Assembly: GCA_944383905.1 (NCBI GenBank)
Contig: CALWRI010000005.1
Span: forward strand, 43,583-107,582
From: an uncultured Christensenellaceae bacterium
GTDB lineage: Bacteria > Bacillota > Clostridia > Christensenellales > UBA3700
Direction of reading: 5' to 3'
Length of the DNA stretch: 64,000 nucleotides
This document shows positions 8,517 to 17,123 of this stretch, in pieces. Under the pieces are notes generated by a model. The model was not told the DNA's origin. It was given only the letters and a program-made list of their open reading frames with translations, and made no database searches. Positions within the stretch are counted from its first letter, which is position 1. Each line of letters opens with the position of its first letter. Both the position numbers and the translations under genes were made by a program.

Positions 8517-10124
8517 ATGAAAGAGATCATACCGAGACCGCAATCGGTCATACCGGCGAAGAAAGGCGGGACTTACGACTTCACGAAAGTCGATTCCGTC
8601 GTCGTCGATCCCAAGCTGTCGAGCTCGGAAAAGTTGATTTTTTCCCTGCTCGAAAAGGGGCTCGGCAAAAAACTCGCAAAGGAGGGTACCGCTCCGATCA
8701 AAATAGATTTTGCGGCGGAACTGTCGCCGCAGAGCTATCGCATAGAAGTCGACGAAGACGGGATAAAGATCTCGGCGGGAGACGCAATCGGCGCGCTGTA
8801 CGCGGTGCAGACCCTGAGGGTCGGCTCGATGATGGGCACGGACAAATTCGACAAAGAGGTGCCGTGCGGAAAGGTCAACGATTACCCGAGGTACAAGTGG
8901 CGCGGCATACTGCTTGACGAAGCCCGTCATTTCTTCGGAGAAGACGAAGTCAAAAAACTGCTCGACGTGATGTGCATGCACAAGCTCAACGTGTTGCATT
9001 GGCATCTTTCGGACGATCAGGGCTGGAGAATTGAAATCAAGAAATATCCGCTTCTCACCGAGGTCGGCTCGAGCCGCGACAAGTCGCAGATACACGGCTG
9101 GCTTTCCACCGACGTGGACGACGTTCCCGTCAGCGGATTCTATACGCAGGAAAAGATAAAGGAGATAGTCGCTTATGCGGCGGAGAGAGGCATTTCGGTA
9201 ATACCCGAAATAGATATGCCTGCGCATCTCGCGGCGGCGATGGCGGCGTATCCGTGGCTCGGTTGCAGAGAGCTCAAGCGCGATCCCCATTATTATTTCG
9301 GCAGCAGGATACCCCTTTCGCAGGGGATCAAGGATTGGAACAGGAGCGCCTGCATAGGCAAGCCGACGACTCTCGAATTCATACGCGGGGTCATCGACGA
9401 GGTCTGCGAGCTATTCCCCGCGCCCTACTTCCATATCGGCGGCGACGAGGCGCCGAAAGACGAGTGGAAAAACTGTCCCGCTTGTCAGCAACTGATGCAG
9501 TCTCTCGGTCTCAAAAACGAAAAACAGCTTCAGGGCTGGTTCATCAACGAAGTCGCGCAGTACGTCAAAAGCAAGGGAAAGAGGCTCATCGGCTGGAACG
9601 AGGTGCTCGAAGGCAACAATCTCGATAGAGACGTCGTGGTGCAGTATTGGACTCCGCAGCGCGATTACAGGGTGATAAAGCACGTCAAAAAGGGCGGAAA
9701 CGTCGTGATAAGCAAACACAAATATTTCTATTTCGATATGCCTTACGCGCAGTATCCTCTGAAGAACACATATATGTTCAATCCGTATTTCGAAGGCTTC
9801 ACGTCGATGTACGACAATAAGGTGAAGGGCATAGAAGGCGCGCTGTGGACCGAATGGATATCTACGCCGTCCAAGCTCGAATTTCAGCTTTTCCCGCGCA
9901 TGGAAGCGCTTGCGGAAGCGTCATGGTACGGCGGTCCCAAAAATTTCAAGAAATTCCTGCAAAGGGTGAAGGATTACACTCCGTTGCTCGATATGTACGG
10001 GCTCAATTATGCAAAGGAGGAGATATACCGTCCGACCAACCCGTTTGCCCGCGTAAAGACGATACGCACCTGGTACGGCGGCAACGAAAACGTGGAATAC
10101 GAAAAAAACGACAACAAACATTGA
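8517..10124 (+). CDS. Beta-N-acetylhexosaminidase, GH20
   Basis: This enzyme releases terminal N-acetylglucosamine or N-acetylgalactosamine by substrate-assisted catalysis. The 535-residue protein has the GH20b N-terminal domain at about 1-115 and the catalytic barrel from about 120. Clear motifs are WHLSDDQGWRIEIKKYP and HIGGDEAP, with the catalytic pair Asp310-Glu311. There is no signal peptide, so it acts inside the cell on imported oligosaccharides. It is the last gene of the operon, 15 bases after the lipoprotein gene, with an AAGGAG site before the ATG. Confidence 0.95.
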   Translation: MKEIIPRPQSVIPAKKGGTYDFTKVDSVVVDPKLSSSEKLIFSLLEKGLGKKLAKEGTAPIKIDFAAELSPQSYRIEVDEDGIKISAGDAIGALYAVQTLRVGSMMGTDKFDKEVPCGKVNDYPRYKWRGILLDEARHFFGEDEVKKLLDVMCMHKLNVLHWHLSDDQGWRIEIKKYPLLTEVGSSRDKSQIHGWLSTDVDDVPVSGFYTQEKIKEIVAYAAERGISVIPEIDMPAHLAAAMAAYPWLGCRELKRDPHYYFGSRIPLSQGIKDWNRSACIGKPTTLEFIRGVIDEVCELFPAPYFHIGGDEAPKDEWKNCPACQQLMQSLGLKNEKQLQGWFINEVAQYVKSKGKRLIGWNEVLEGNNLDRDVVVQYWTPQRDYRVIKHVKKGGNVVISKHKYFYFDMPYAQYPLKNTYMFNPYFEGFTSMYDNKVKGIEGALWTEWISTPSKLEFQLFPRMEALAEASWYGGPKNFKKFLQRVKDYTPLLDMYGLNYAKEEIYRPTNPFARVKTIRTWYGGNENVEYEKNDNKH

Positions 10125-10183
10125 CAAAACGCGGGCGGTTTTGACGTTTTACGGCACAAAACGCTTTGCAAAGAGGATTATCG

Positions 10184-10211
10184 GACGCGCGGTATGACTG
10201 CGCGTCTTTTT
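10184..10211 (+). terminator. Intrinsic terminator of glycan operon
   Basis: GACGCGC, a nine-base loop, GCGCGTC, then a T run. Confidence 0.75.
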
Positions 10212-10216
10212 ATATA

Positions 10217-10245
10217 TTGAATTCCTGTTTTGCGTGTGTTATAAT
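10217..10245 (+). promoter_or_regulatory. Sigma-A promoter for glycerol operon
   Basis: TTGAAT (10217-10222), 17 bases, TATAAT (10240-10245). The two GAATTC sites that overlap its edges are probably chance. Confidence 0.75.
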
Positions 10246-10272
10246 GAATTCAGTAAACCAAAGAGGCGGATT

Positions 10273-11700
10273 ATGAGCGAAATCATCATTATAGGCGCCG
10301 GCGTAATCGGCTGTTCGATAGCAAGAGAACTCAGCCGTTACGACGCCAAAGTAACAGTGATCGAAAAAGCCGACGACGTCGCGTGCGGAACGACGAAAGC
10401 CAATTCCGGCGTCGTGCACGGCGGATTCGACGCAAAGCCGGGCACTCTCAAGGCAAAATTCAACGTGGCGGGCAACGCCATGTTCGACAAGCTGTCCAAA
10501 GAGCTGGATTTTCCGTTCAGACGCAACGGCGCGTTTGTGCTTTGCTTCGACGACACGAAATGGGACGGTTTGAAAAGGCTGTACGATCAGGGCGTCGAGA
10601 ACGGGGTCAAAGGACTCAAAGTCGTGACGGGAGACGAGGTCAGGAAGAAGGAGCCTTACGTCTCGCAGGAGGTCAAAGGCGCGCTCTGGTGTCCTTCGTC
10701 GGGCATAGTCAGTCCTTACGAAATGACGATAGCGTATGCCGAAAACGCCGCCGCCAACTGCGTCAAGTTCATCTTTGAAAAGACGGTTTCGTCGATCAGG
10801 GAAGACGGCGAAAGGCTTGCGGTCGTCTGCGAGGACGGCGACGTGCTCAAAGCGGACGTAGTCGTCAACTGCGCGGGTCTTCACAGCGACGAGCTCAACA
10901 ATTCGCTCTGCGAAAAGAAGTACAAAATCGTCCCGAGAAAAGGAGAATATATGCTGCTCGACAAGACGTCGGGTTATCTCGCGTCGACGACGCTGTTCCA
11001 GCTCCCGACCGCGATGGGCAAAGGAATTCTCGTCGTGCCCAGCGTGCACGGCAACATCCTGCTGGGGCCCACCGCCGTCGATATCGAGGACAAGGACTGC
11101 AAGGATACGACTTACGACGGTCTTGCCGAAGCCTTTGCGAAGGCGAGCATAACCATGCCGTCTCTGACCAAAAAGACGGTCATCACGCAGTTTACGGGCT
11201 TGCGCGCTCACGCGGACGCGGGCGACTTCGTGATAGGATTTGCGGACGGAAAGCCGCTTTACAATCTGATAGGGATAGAGAGCCCGGGGCTCACCGCGGC
11301 GCCCGCGATAGCGGTGCACGCTTCAAAGGAGATAGCCGCAAGACTCGGACTGCGAGAAAGGGCGGAATTCAATCCCGTCAGGATGGGCATTCCATGTTTT
11401 GCGACGATGACGGAGCGCGAAAGAGAGGAGATCATCAAAAAGAATCCGCTGTACGGCAGGATAGTATGTCGTTGCGAGGTGGTAACGGAAGGCGAGATCG
11501 TGGACAGCATAAACCGTCCTCTCGGCGCAAAGGACCTCGACGGAGTAAAGAGGCGAACGCGCGCCGGTATGGGCAGATGTCAGAGCGGATTTTGTTCGGA
11601 ACGCGTGATGGAGATCATTGCGAGAGAGCGCGGCATCGATATGACGGAGGTCACGAAGAGCGGCAAAGGCTCCGAGATCCTCGTGGGGAGGGTAGAATGA
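10273..11700 (+). CDS. FAD-dependent glycerol-3-phosphate dehydrogenase-like protein with [2Fe-2S]-binding domain
   Basis: The 475-residue protein has a DAO-type FAD fold starting IIIIGAGVIGCSIARELSRY, then a C-terminal BFD-like [2Fe-2S] domain with CRCEVVTEGEI and RCQSGFC cysteines. This domain order is that of GlpA-type anaerobic glycerol-3-phosphate dehydrogenases of Clostridia. The start at 10273 is chosen for the AGAGGCGG site and because the FAD motif begins at once. The gene overlaps the next by four bases, and glycerol kinase follows, so oxidation of glycerol 3-phosphate to dihydroxyacetone phosphate is well supported by context. Confidence 0.9.
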   Translation: MSEIIIIGAGVIGCSIARELSRYDAKVTVIEKADDVACGTTKANSGVVHGGFDAKPGTLKAKFNVAGNAMFDKLSKELDFPFRRNGAFVLCFDDTKWDGLKRLYDQGVENGVKGLKVVTGDEVRKKEPYVSQEVKGALWCPSSGIVSPYEMTIAYAENAAANCVKFIFEKTVSSIREDGERLAVVCEDGDVLKADVVVNCAGLHSDELNNSLCEKKYKIVPRKGEYMLLDKTSGYLASTTLFQLPTAMGKGILVVPSVHGNILLGPTAVDIEDKDCKDTTYDGLAEAFAKASITMPSLTKKTVITQFTGLRAHADAGDFVIGFADGKPLYNLIGIESPGLTAAPAIAVHASKEIAARLGLRERAEFNPVRMGIPCFATMTEREREEIIKKNPLYGRIVCRCEVVTEGEIVDSINRPLGAKDLDGVKRRTRAGMGRCQSGFCSERVMEIIARERGIDMTEVTKSGKGSEILVGRVE

Positions 11701-12962
11701 TGAGCGTTAAGAACCTTATAATAATCGGCGGCGGACCCGCGGGTCTCGCGGCGGCAAAGAGCGCGTACGACGCGGGAGAAAGGGACATTCTCATTCTCGA
11801 AAGAGAAGACAAACTCGGAGGTATACTCAATCAGTGCATTCACAACGGATTCGGTCTGCATACGTTCAAGGAAGAACTGACGGGACCGGAATACGCCGCG
11901 AGATACGTCGACGAGGTCCTCGCAAGGAATATAGAATACAAGTTGGGTACGACGGTGCTCTCGATCGACCGCAAAAAGCGCGTTACCTGCGCCAACGAGA
12001 CGGACGGTCTCCTCGTGTACGAGGCAAAGGCGATCATACTCGCCTGCGGCTGCAGGGAGAGACCGAGAGGAGCGATAAACATCGCGGGCTGTCGCGCGGC
12101 GGGCATATTCAGTGCGGGCACGGCGCAGAAGCTCATCAATATAGACGGTTTCATGCCGGGCAAAGAGGTTGTGATCCTCGGCAGCGGCGACATCGGACTG
12201 ATCATGGCGCGTCGCATGACGTTTCAGGGCGCGAAGGTCAAAGCGGTCGTGGAACTTATGCCGTATTCTTCGGGGCTCAACAGAAACATCGTGCAATGCC
12301 TCAACGACTTTGACATTCCGCTCATGTTCTCTCACACCGTCGTCGAGATAAAAGGCAAGGGCAGGGTGTCGTCCGTCGTGATAGCGCAGGTAGACGAAAA
12401 ACTCAATCCGATCAAGGGTACGGAGCAGGAGATAGCTTGCGACACTCTGTTGTTGAGCGTAGGACTTTTGCCCGAAAACGAGCTGTCGAAGATGGCGGAC
12501 GTCAGACTTAGTCCCGTCACGGGCGGCGCTGTGGTAGACGACGACATGATGACGGAAACGGACGGAATATTCGCCTGCGGCAACGTACTGCACGTCCACG
12601 ACCTCGTAGACTTCGTCAGCGAAGAAAGCGAATGGGCGGGCAAGCGCGCGGCGGCATACGTCAGAGGAGAAAAGACGGTCTCGGACAAAGTGCAGGTCGA
12701 CGCGAAGGACGGCGTGCGTTACGTCGTACCGCAATACGTCAACAGGACGGGCGACGAGCCGCTCAAACTCAAAATGCGCGTGGGCAACGTGTTCAAGGAC
12801 GTCAGACTCTGCGTCATCGGAGACGGCGAGGAGATATATTCGAGGAAGTGCAGGGTCGTCACTCCGGGTGAGATGGAAACTGTCAATCTCAACGAAAAAC
12901 AAACACGGGCGCTAAAAAATTGCAGGCAGGTAACGGTTTGCCTGAAGGCGGTGGAAAGATGA
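11697..12962 (+). CDS. NAD(P)/FAD-dependent oxidoreductase, partner of GlpA-like protein
   Basis: The 421-residue protein has an FAD-binding GGGPAGLAAAKSAYDAG motif at its start and a second dinucleotide motif VVILGSGDIGLIMARR near 159-174. The tail carries GIFACGNVLHVHDLVDFVS, the usual FAD closing segment. This is the pyridine-nucleotide-disulfide fold. In Clostridia this gene sits between the GlpA-like protein and DUF1667 in glycerol operons. Start is the ATG at 11697, overlapping the upstream stop (ATGATG, so 11700 is also possible). It probably passes electrons from the GlpA-like subunit to NAD+ or another acceptor. Confidence 0.88.
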   Translation: MMSVKNLIIIGGGPAGLAAAKSAYDAGERDILILEREDKLGGILNQCIHNGFGLHTFKEELTGPEYAARYVDEVLARNIEYKLGTTVLSIDRKKRVTCANETDGLLVYEAKAIILACGCRERPRGAINIAGCRAAGIFSAGTAQKLINIDGFMPGKEVVILGSGDIGLIMARRMTFQGAKVKAVVELMPYSSGLNRNIVQCLNDFDIPLMFSHTVVEIKGKGRVSSVVIAQVDEKLNPIKGTEQEIACDTLLLSVGLLPENELSKMADVRLSPVTGGAVVDDDMMTETDGIFACGNVLHVHDLVDFVSEESEWAGKRAAAYVRGEKTVSDKVQVDAKDGVRYVVPQYVNRTGDEPLKLKMRVGNVFKDVRLCVIGDGEEIYSRKCRVVTPGEMETVNLNEKQTRALKNCRQVTVCLKAVER

Positions 12963-13318
12963 AAGAGATGATTTGCATTTGCTGTCCGATGGGGTGCAGG
13001 CTCACGGTCGACGACAGTGATCTCAACAACGTAAAGGTGAGCGGCAACACCTGCCCGAGAGGGGAAAAATACGGCAAAGAAGAGGTCGTATGCCCCAAGA
13101 GAATGGTCACGAGCGTCGTCCGCGTCAAGGACGGCGACGTCGCGATGGTCAGCGTGAAGACGAAAGAAGCGATAGAAAAATCAAAGATATTCGACGCTCT
13201 CGACGCTCTCAAAGGCGTTGTGGTCAAGGCACCCGTTTCGATCGGGGATACCGTCGTCGAAAACGTCGCGGGGACGGGAGTGGATTTCATAGCAACGAAA
13301 AACGTCGGCAGGATATGA
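12959..13318 (+). CDS. DUF1667 protein, third subunit of the glycerol-3-phosphate oxidation complex
   Basis: The 119-residue protein begins with a cysteine cluster CICCPMGCRLTV, then NTCPRGEKYGKEEVVCPKR, the DUF1667 pattern. These cysteines probably bind an iron-sulfur or zinc centre. The ATG overlaps the previous stop (ATGA). In this operon form the protein takes the place that GlpC holds in Escherichia coli; that it is a real subunit is inference from conserved gene order. Confidence 0.9.
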   Translation: MKEMICICCPMGCRLTVDDSDLNNVKVSGNTCPRGEKYGKEEVVCPKRMVTSVVRVKDGDVAMVSVKTKEAIEKSKIFDALDALKGVVVKAPVSIGDTVVENVAGTGVDFIATKNVGRI

Positions 13319-13342
13319 TAAACTCCGACAAGAGGTGAGATT

Positions 13343-14824
13343 ATGGGAAAGTACGTTATGTCGATAGATCAGGGAACGACGAGTTCGAGAGCTATCGTTT
13401 TTGACAAAAAGGGCAATATTATAGCCAAGGCGCAAAAGGAATTCACGCAGATATATCCGCACGAGAGCTGGGTCGAACACGATCCCGAGGAGATAATCGC
13501 GGGGGTCAAAGAGGTAGTCGCCGCCGTTATCGGAAAGGTCGGGGCGGAAAACATCGACTGCATCGGCGTCACCAATCAGAGAGAGACCGTCGTGGTATGG
13601 GACAAGAATACGGGCAAACCCGTATACAATGCGATCGTATGGCAGTGCAGGCGCACCGCGGATTATTGCGAGACCCTGAAGGCGGCGGGACTCGAGAAAC
13701 TCATATATTCCAAGACGGGTCTGCAGGTCGACGCCTATTTCAGCGCGACCAAGATAAGATGGATACTCAAAAACGTCGAGGGCGCCAAGGAGCGCGCGGA
13801 AAACGGAGAGCTCGTGTTCGGCACGATGGATACATACGTCATGTGGTGTCTGTCCGGAGGCGCGATCTTCGCGACCGATTATACAAACGCCAGCCGCACG
13901 ATGCTTTTCAACATTCACGACATGGCTTGGGACGACGATCTGATCCAGATGTTTGACATACCTCAAAGCATGCTCCCAGCGGTATATCCGTCGGGTCACT
14001 TTTTCGGAGTTACGTCGGCGGAGATCACGGGCAGGGAGATCCCCGTATGCGGCGACGCGGGCGACCAGCAAGCGGCGCTTTACGGACACCTGTGCACGAA
14101 AAAGGGCAGCATCAAGAATACATACGGCACGGGTTGCTTCGTGCTTATGAATACGGGGGACGAGCCGATTCGCTCCAAACGCGGACTCGTCACCACGGTT
14201 GCCGCAAGCAGGGACGGGCAAAAGCCGCAGTATGTGCTTGAGGGCAGCGTGTTTGTCGGAGGAGCGGTGATACAGTGGCTGCGCGACGAACTCAAAATCA
14301 TAAATTCTTCGCCCGAGACGGAGGAAATCGCGTTGAGCGTCAAGGATACGGGAGGAGTCTACCTCGTGCCTGCGTTCGTCGGACTCGGAGCTCCGCACTG
14401 GGACGCGAAGGCGAGAGGACTCATCACGGGCATAACCCGCGGGACTTCGAGAGCGCACATCGTGCGCGCGGCGCTTGAATCAATAGCGTATCAGGTCGTC
14501 GACGTGATGCACGCGATGCAGAGCGACGCGGATTGCAGGATCACCTCTCTCGGCGTGGACGGCGGCGCGTGCGCAAACAATTTTCTGATGCAGTTTCAGG
14601 CGGACATTCTCGACTGCAACGTCGTGAGACCTAAAATAATAGAGACGACTGCGCTGGGCGTAGCGTATCTTGCGGGACTCAATACGGGTTACTGGAAGGA
14701 CGAGGACGAGATCAGAGAAAACGTGGGCGTGGAACGCGTGTTTACGCCCAATATGTCCAAAAAGAAGAGAAGCGATCTCCTCATGGGCTGGGCGGACAGC
14801 ATAGCGAGGACGAAATTCCGCTGA
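13343..14824 (+). CDS. glpK: Glycerol kinase
   Basis: This FGGY-family kinase phosphorylates glycerol to glycerol 3-phosphate. The 493-residue length is typical. It opens with MSIDQGTTSSRAIVFD, the phosphate-binding loop, and has VTNQRETVVVWD, GDAGDQQAALYG and LGVDGGACANNFLMQFQAD. It lies 24 bases after DUF1667 with an AGAGGTGAG site, in the same operon as the glycerol-3-phosphate oxidising genes, which gives a full route from glycerol to dihydroxyacetone phosphate. No glycerol facilitator gene is visible. Confidence 0.98.
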   Translation: MGKYVMSIDQGTTSSRAIVFDKKGNIIAKAQKEFTQIYPHESWVEHDPEEIIAGVKEVVAAVIGKVGAENIDCIGVTNQRETVVVWDKNTGKPVYNAIVWQCRRTADYCETLKAAGLEKLIYSKTGLQVDAYFSATKIRWILKNVEGAKERAENGELVFGTMDTYVMWCLSGGAIFATDYTNASRTMLFNIHDMAWDDDLIQMFDIPQSMLPAVYPSGHFFGVTSAEITGREIPVCGDAGDQQAALYGHLCTKKGSIKNTYGTGCFVLMNTGDEPIRSKRGLVTTVAASRDGQKPQYVLEGSVFVGGAVIQWLRDELKIINSSPETEEIALSVKDTGGVYLVPAFVGLGAPHWDAKARGLITGITRGTSRAHIVRAALESIAYQVVDVMHAMQSDADCRITSLGVDGGACANNFLMQFQADILDCNVVRPKIIETTALGVAYLAGLNTGYWKDEDEIRENVGVERVFTPNMSKKKRSDLLMGWADSIARTKFR

Positions 14825-14866
14825 CGACAGCGATTTGCCGTCCGATTTCTTCAAAGAGCGTTTCGT

Positions 14867-14895
14867 TTGCATTATTTTTCAAATAGTGTTAAAAT
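14867..14895 (+). promoter_or_regulatory. Sigma-A promoter for second GPH symporter
   Basis: TTGCAT (14867-14872), 17 bases, TAAAAT (14890-14895), about 29 bases before the TTG start. Confidence 0.65.
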
Positions 14896-14923
14896 CAAAC
14901 GGTACGCCGTAAGGAGACGATAT

Positions 14924-16342
14924 TTGGAAAACAAACAGTATCTGACAAAGCTGGAAAAATCGGGTTACGGGCTCGCCGCTCTTGGGCAGGGAGCCATATA
15001 CGCGATGATGACTTCGTGGTTGAGCAGGTTCTATACGGACGTGCTCGGTCTCGAACTGCTTTTCGTCATGGGACTGATGTGGGTCGCAAGGTTAGTTTTT
15101 GCAATCGGCGATCCGCTGATGGGCATACTGGTCGACAATACGCGTTCAAAATACGGCAAGATGAGGCAGTATCTGCTTTTCGCGCCGTTCATAGTTTCGC
15201 TTTTGAGCGTTTTTCTTTTTATAGATTTCGGACTCGGGACGACGGGCAAAATGGTATACGCTTCCGTGACTTATATGGTGTGGGGCGTGGCTTATGCCGT
15301 CTGCGACGTGCCGTTCTGGGGTTTGCCATACGCGATGACTCCCAACGTCGGAGAGAGAGACAAATTTCTTTCTTTTGCCCGCACGCTCAACAGTATCGGC
15401 GGCGCGCTCCCCGTGGCGATAGTCGCTCTGCTAATCGGCGACAACATACTCGGGCTTCGCAAAGGACTAATGGTCGGTGCGATACTCTTTGCCGCAGTGG
15501 CGATCGTACCGTTTTCGATGACCTTCTTCTTTACGAGGGAGAGGATAGAGCCGCAAAAGGAAAAACTTTCGGTCAGACAGTCGTTTGCGGTGATCGGAAA
15601 ATGCAAACCTTTAGTCCTCGTCATGCTCTTCGGATTTCTGAGCTTCGGCAGATACATGATCCAGGCGTCTTACACATACGCGGCGGATTATGTCTTCGCC
15701 TATTACGAGACGACCAATTCGTTCACTGCGTTCGTTTACGACATGAGACAGATCATCGGCGCCGCGCTGATAGGTTTGGGAATGTTCCCGTCCATGCTGA
15801 TAATGCCCAAGCTCCTCAAAAAGTACAATTCTCGAAAGATAGCGCTTGGCGCGGGCATTTTCTCCGGCGCGGTCCTCGGGCTGTTTTTCCTGATAGGATC
15901 TTTTACGAAATACAATTTTTACATTGCGTTGCCTTTCTTCTTTTTAAGCGGTCTGCCACTCGGCCTCTACAACGTGATAACCTTCTCGATGATCGGAGAG
16001 TGCATAGACTACCTGCAATACAAGCTCGACATACGCGCCGAAGGACTTGCGTCGTCGTGCATATCCTTTGTCGGCAAGTTGAGCGCCGCGTTCTCCGCGG
16101 GCGCGATACCGCTCGTGCTCGAGATAGTCGGTTATGTCCAGCCGGTCACAGAAAACGGCACCACCGTGCTCCAACAGCAGACCACGGGTGCGCGCACCGC
16201 GATATTCATGCTGCTCACTCTCATTCCCGCAGTGAGTCTGTTCGTGTCCACGCTGCCGCTGCTTGCTTACGACCTCGTCGGAAGAAAGAAAAAGGCGATA
16301 GAAGAGGCGCTCGAAAAGAAACGGGTAATAAAAGAAGACTGA
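14924..16342 (+). CDS. GPH-family sugar:cation symporter, TTG start
   Basis: The 472-residue protein has about twelve transmembrane helices and the GPH signature region LVDNTRSKYGKMRQYLLFAP. The start is the TTG at 14924, with AAGGAG eight bases upstream; an in-frame ATG at 14867 is rejected because it coincides with the -35 box and has no ribosome site. It is a paralogue of the symporter at 6188. It has its own promoter, so it need not belong to the glycerol operon. Substrate is unknown. A basic tail ends the protein. Confidence 0.87.
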   Translation: MENKQYLTKLEKSGYGLAALGQGAIYAMMTSWLSRFYTDVLGLELLFVMGLMWVARLVFAIGDPLMGILVDNTRSKYGKMRQYLLFAPFIVSLLSVFLFIDFGLGTTGKMVYASVTYMVWGVAYAVCDVPFWGLPYAMTPNVGERDKFLSFARTLNSIGGALPVAIVALLIGDNILGLRKGLMVGAILFAAVAIVPFSMTFFFTRERIEPQKEKLSVRQSFAVIGKCKPLVLVMLFGFLSFGRYMIQASYTYAADYVFAYYETTNSFTAFVYDMRQIIGAALIGLGMFPSMLIMPKLLKKYNSRKIALGAGIFSGAVLGLFFLIGSFTKYNFYIALPFFFLSGLPLGLYNVITFSMIGECIDYLQYKLDIRAEGLASSCISFVGKLSAAFSAGAIPLVLEIVGYVQPVTENGTTVLQQQTTGARTAIFMLLTLIPAVSLFVSTLPLLAYDLVGRKKKAIEEALEKKRVIKED

Positions 16343-16351
16343 AACAAAAAG

Positions 16352-16380
16352 AAAAGCTCCCGGCAAAGGGAGCTTTTTTT
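16352..16380. terminator. Bidirectional terminator
   Basis: AAAAGCTCCC, short loop, GGGAGCTTTTTTT between convergent genes (symporter and TetR). Confidence 0.9.
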
Positions 16381-16394
16381 ACGTTGTTTACGCG

Positions 16395-16949
16395 TCAGGC
16401 GCTGAATCCGCCCTTTATCTGGTTTGTCAGAGACTGCATCAGATAAGCGCCTTTCGGGGTGTTGATGTCCTGCAGATTGTCGCATATCGTCTCCACAAGA
16501 CCGGAGATCAGGAAGCATACCGAATATTCGAACATCGTCCTGTCGCGGTAGCGGTAGGAGTTTTCCTGCAATATTTTGTTTTCGAGAAGCCCTTTGAGCT
16601 TGCGGCGGAAATCGGAGTGGAAGTTGTTTTGCAGAAGATTGATATAAAGATCGATGTCTTTCTGCAAAAAATCGAATACATGTTTGAGAAATGGCTCCGG
16701 ATTGGTCAGTATCGTCGCAAAATCGAACTTGTCCAGCACGTTGGTGATGTTGGCGATAATGTCGTTGTGCACCTGTTCGATAACGTCGGTGGCGTCGTAA
16801 TAATGCAGATAAAAAGTGCTGCGGCTGACATCGGCGAGAGAGCAGATCTCTTTTATCGAAAGTTTGTTTATCGGGACCGTGTTGAGGAGCTGTACGGTCG
16901 CTGTGATTATGGCTCTTTGCGTTTTTCTGATTCTTCTGTCCTTTGGCAT
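16395..16949 (-). CDS. TetR/AcrR-family transcriptional regulator
   Basis: The 184-residue protein has an N-terminal helix-turn-helix: RAIITATVQLLNTVPINKLS leading to IKEICSLADVSRSTFYLHYY at about 32-51. The C-terminal part resembles the DhaS-like TetR group. An AAGGAG site precedes the ATG. It is divergent from the DegV gene. A perfect 19-base inverted repeat covers its own -10 box, so self-repression and control of the neighbour are likely. Confidence 0.92.
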   Translation of the reverse strand: MPKDRRIRKTQRAIITATVQLLNTVPINKLSIKEICSLADVSRSTFYLHYYDATDVIEQVHNDIIANITNVLDKFDFATILTNPEPFLKHVFDFLQKDIDLYINLLQNNFHSDFRRKLKGLLENKILQENSYRYRDRTMFEYSVCFLISGLVETICDNLQDINTPKGAYLMQSLTNQIKGGFSA

Positions 16950-17057
16950 AAAATCGACTCCTTGTTAAAAATTTTACAAATCGCGCATTTGTGTACGGTA
17001 GTGAGCAATAATCGTGTAAATATCCGCGCAAAATCATACGCGGTACGCGCCGTTTTG

Positions 17058-17076
17058 TTCTATAATTATTATAGAA
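17058..17076. promoter_or_regulatory. Inverted-repeat operator between tetR-type gene and degV
   Basis: TTCTATAAT, one base T, ATTATAGAA: a perfect palindrome with nine-base arms. It overlaps the -10 box of the minus-strand promoter. Size and position suit a TetR dimer site. Confidence 0.75.
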
Positions 17077-17096
17077 TAAAAATTTACACTTGTCTA
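17068..17096 (-). promoter_or_regulatory. Sigma-A promoter of the TetR-type gene
   Basis: On the minus strand TAGACA (17091-17096), 17 bases, TATAAT (17068-17073). The leader to the ATG is about 110 bases. No equally good promoter for degV is seen. Confidence 0.65.
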
Positions 17097-17123
17097 TTAT
17101 TTGACACGGTTTCAGGAGGCATT

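Noticed and set aside
10217..10252. GAATTC repeats flanking the glycerol promoter as an operator
   Set aside because: Two six-base palindromes at this distance are easily found by chance, and no regulator gene is adjacent.
14867..14923. ATG start for the second GPH symporter
   Set aside because: It coincides with the -35 and -10 boxes and has no ribosome site; the TTG at 14924 has AAGGAG.
17101..17106. TTGACA as the -35 box of the DegV promoter
   Set aside because: It is only about 20 bases from the ATG and no -10 box fits before the ribosome site.
16617..17123. Long N-terminal extension of the DegV frame
   Set aside because: It crosses the TetR gene on the other strand and the operator; the DegV motif and AGGAGG site fix the start at 17124.
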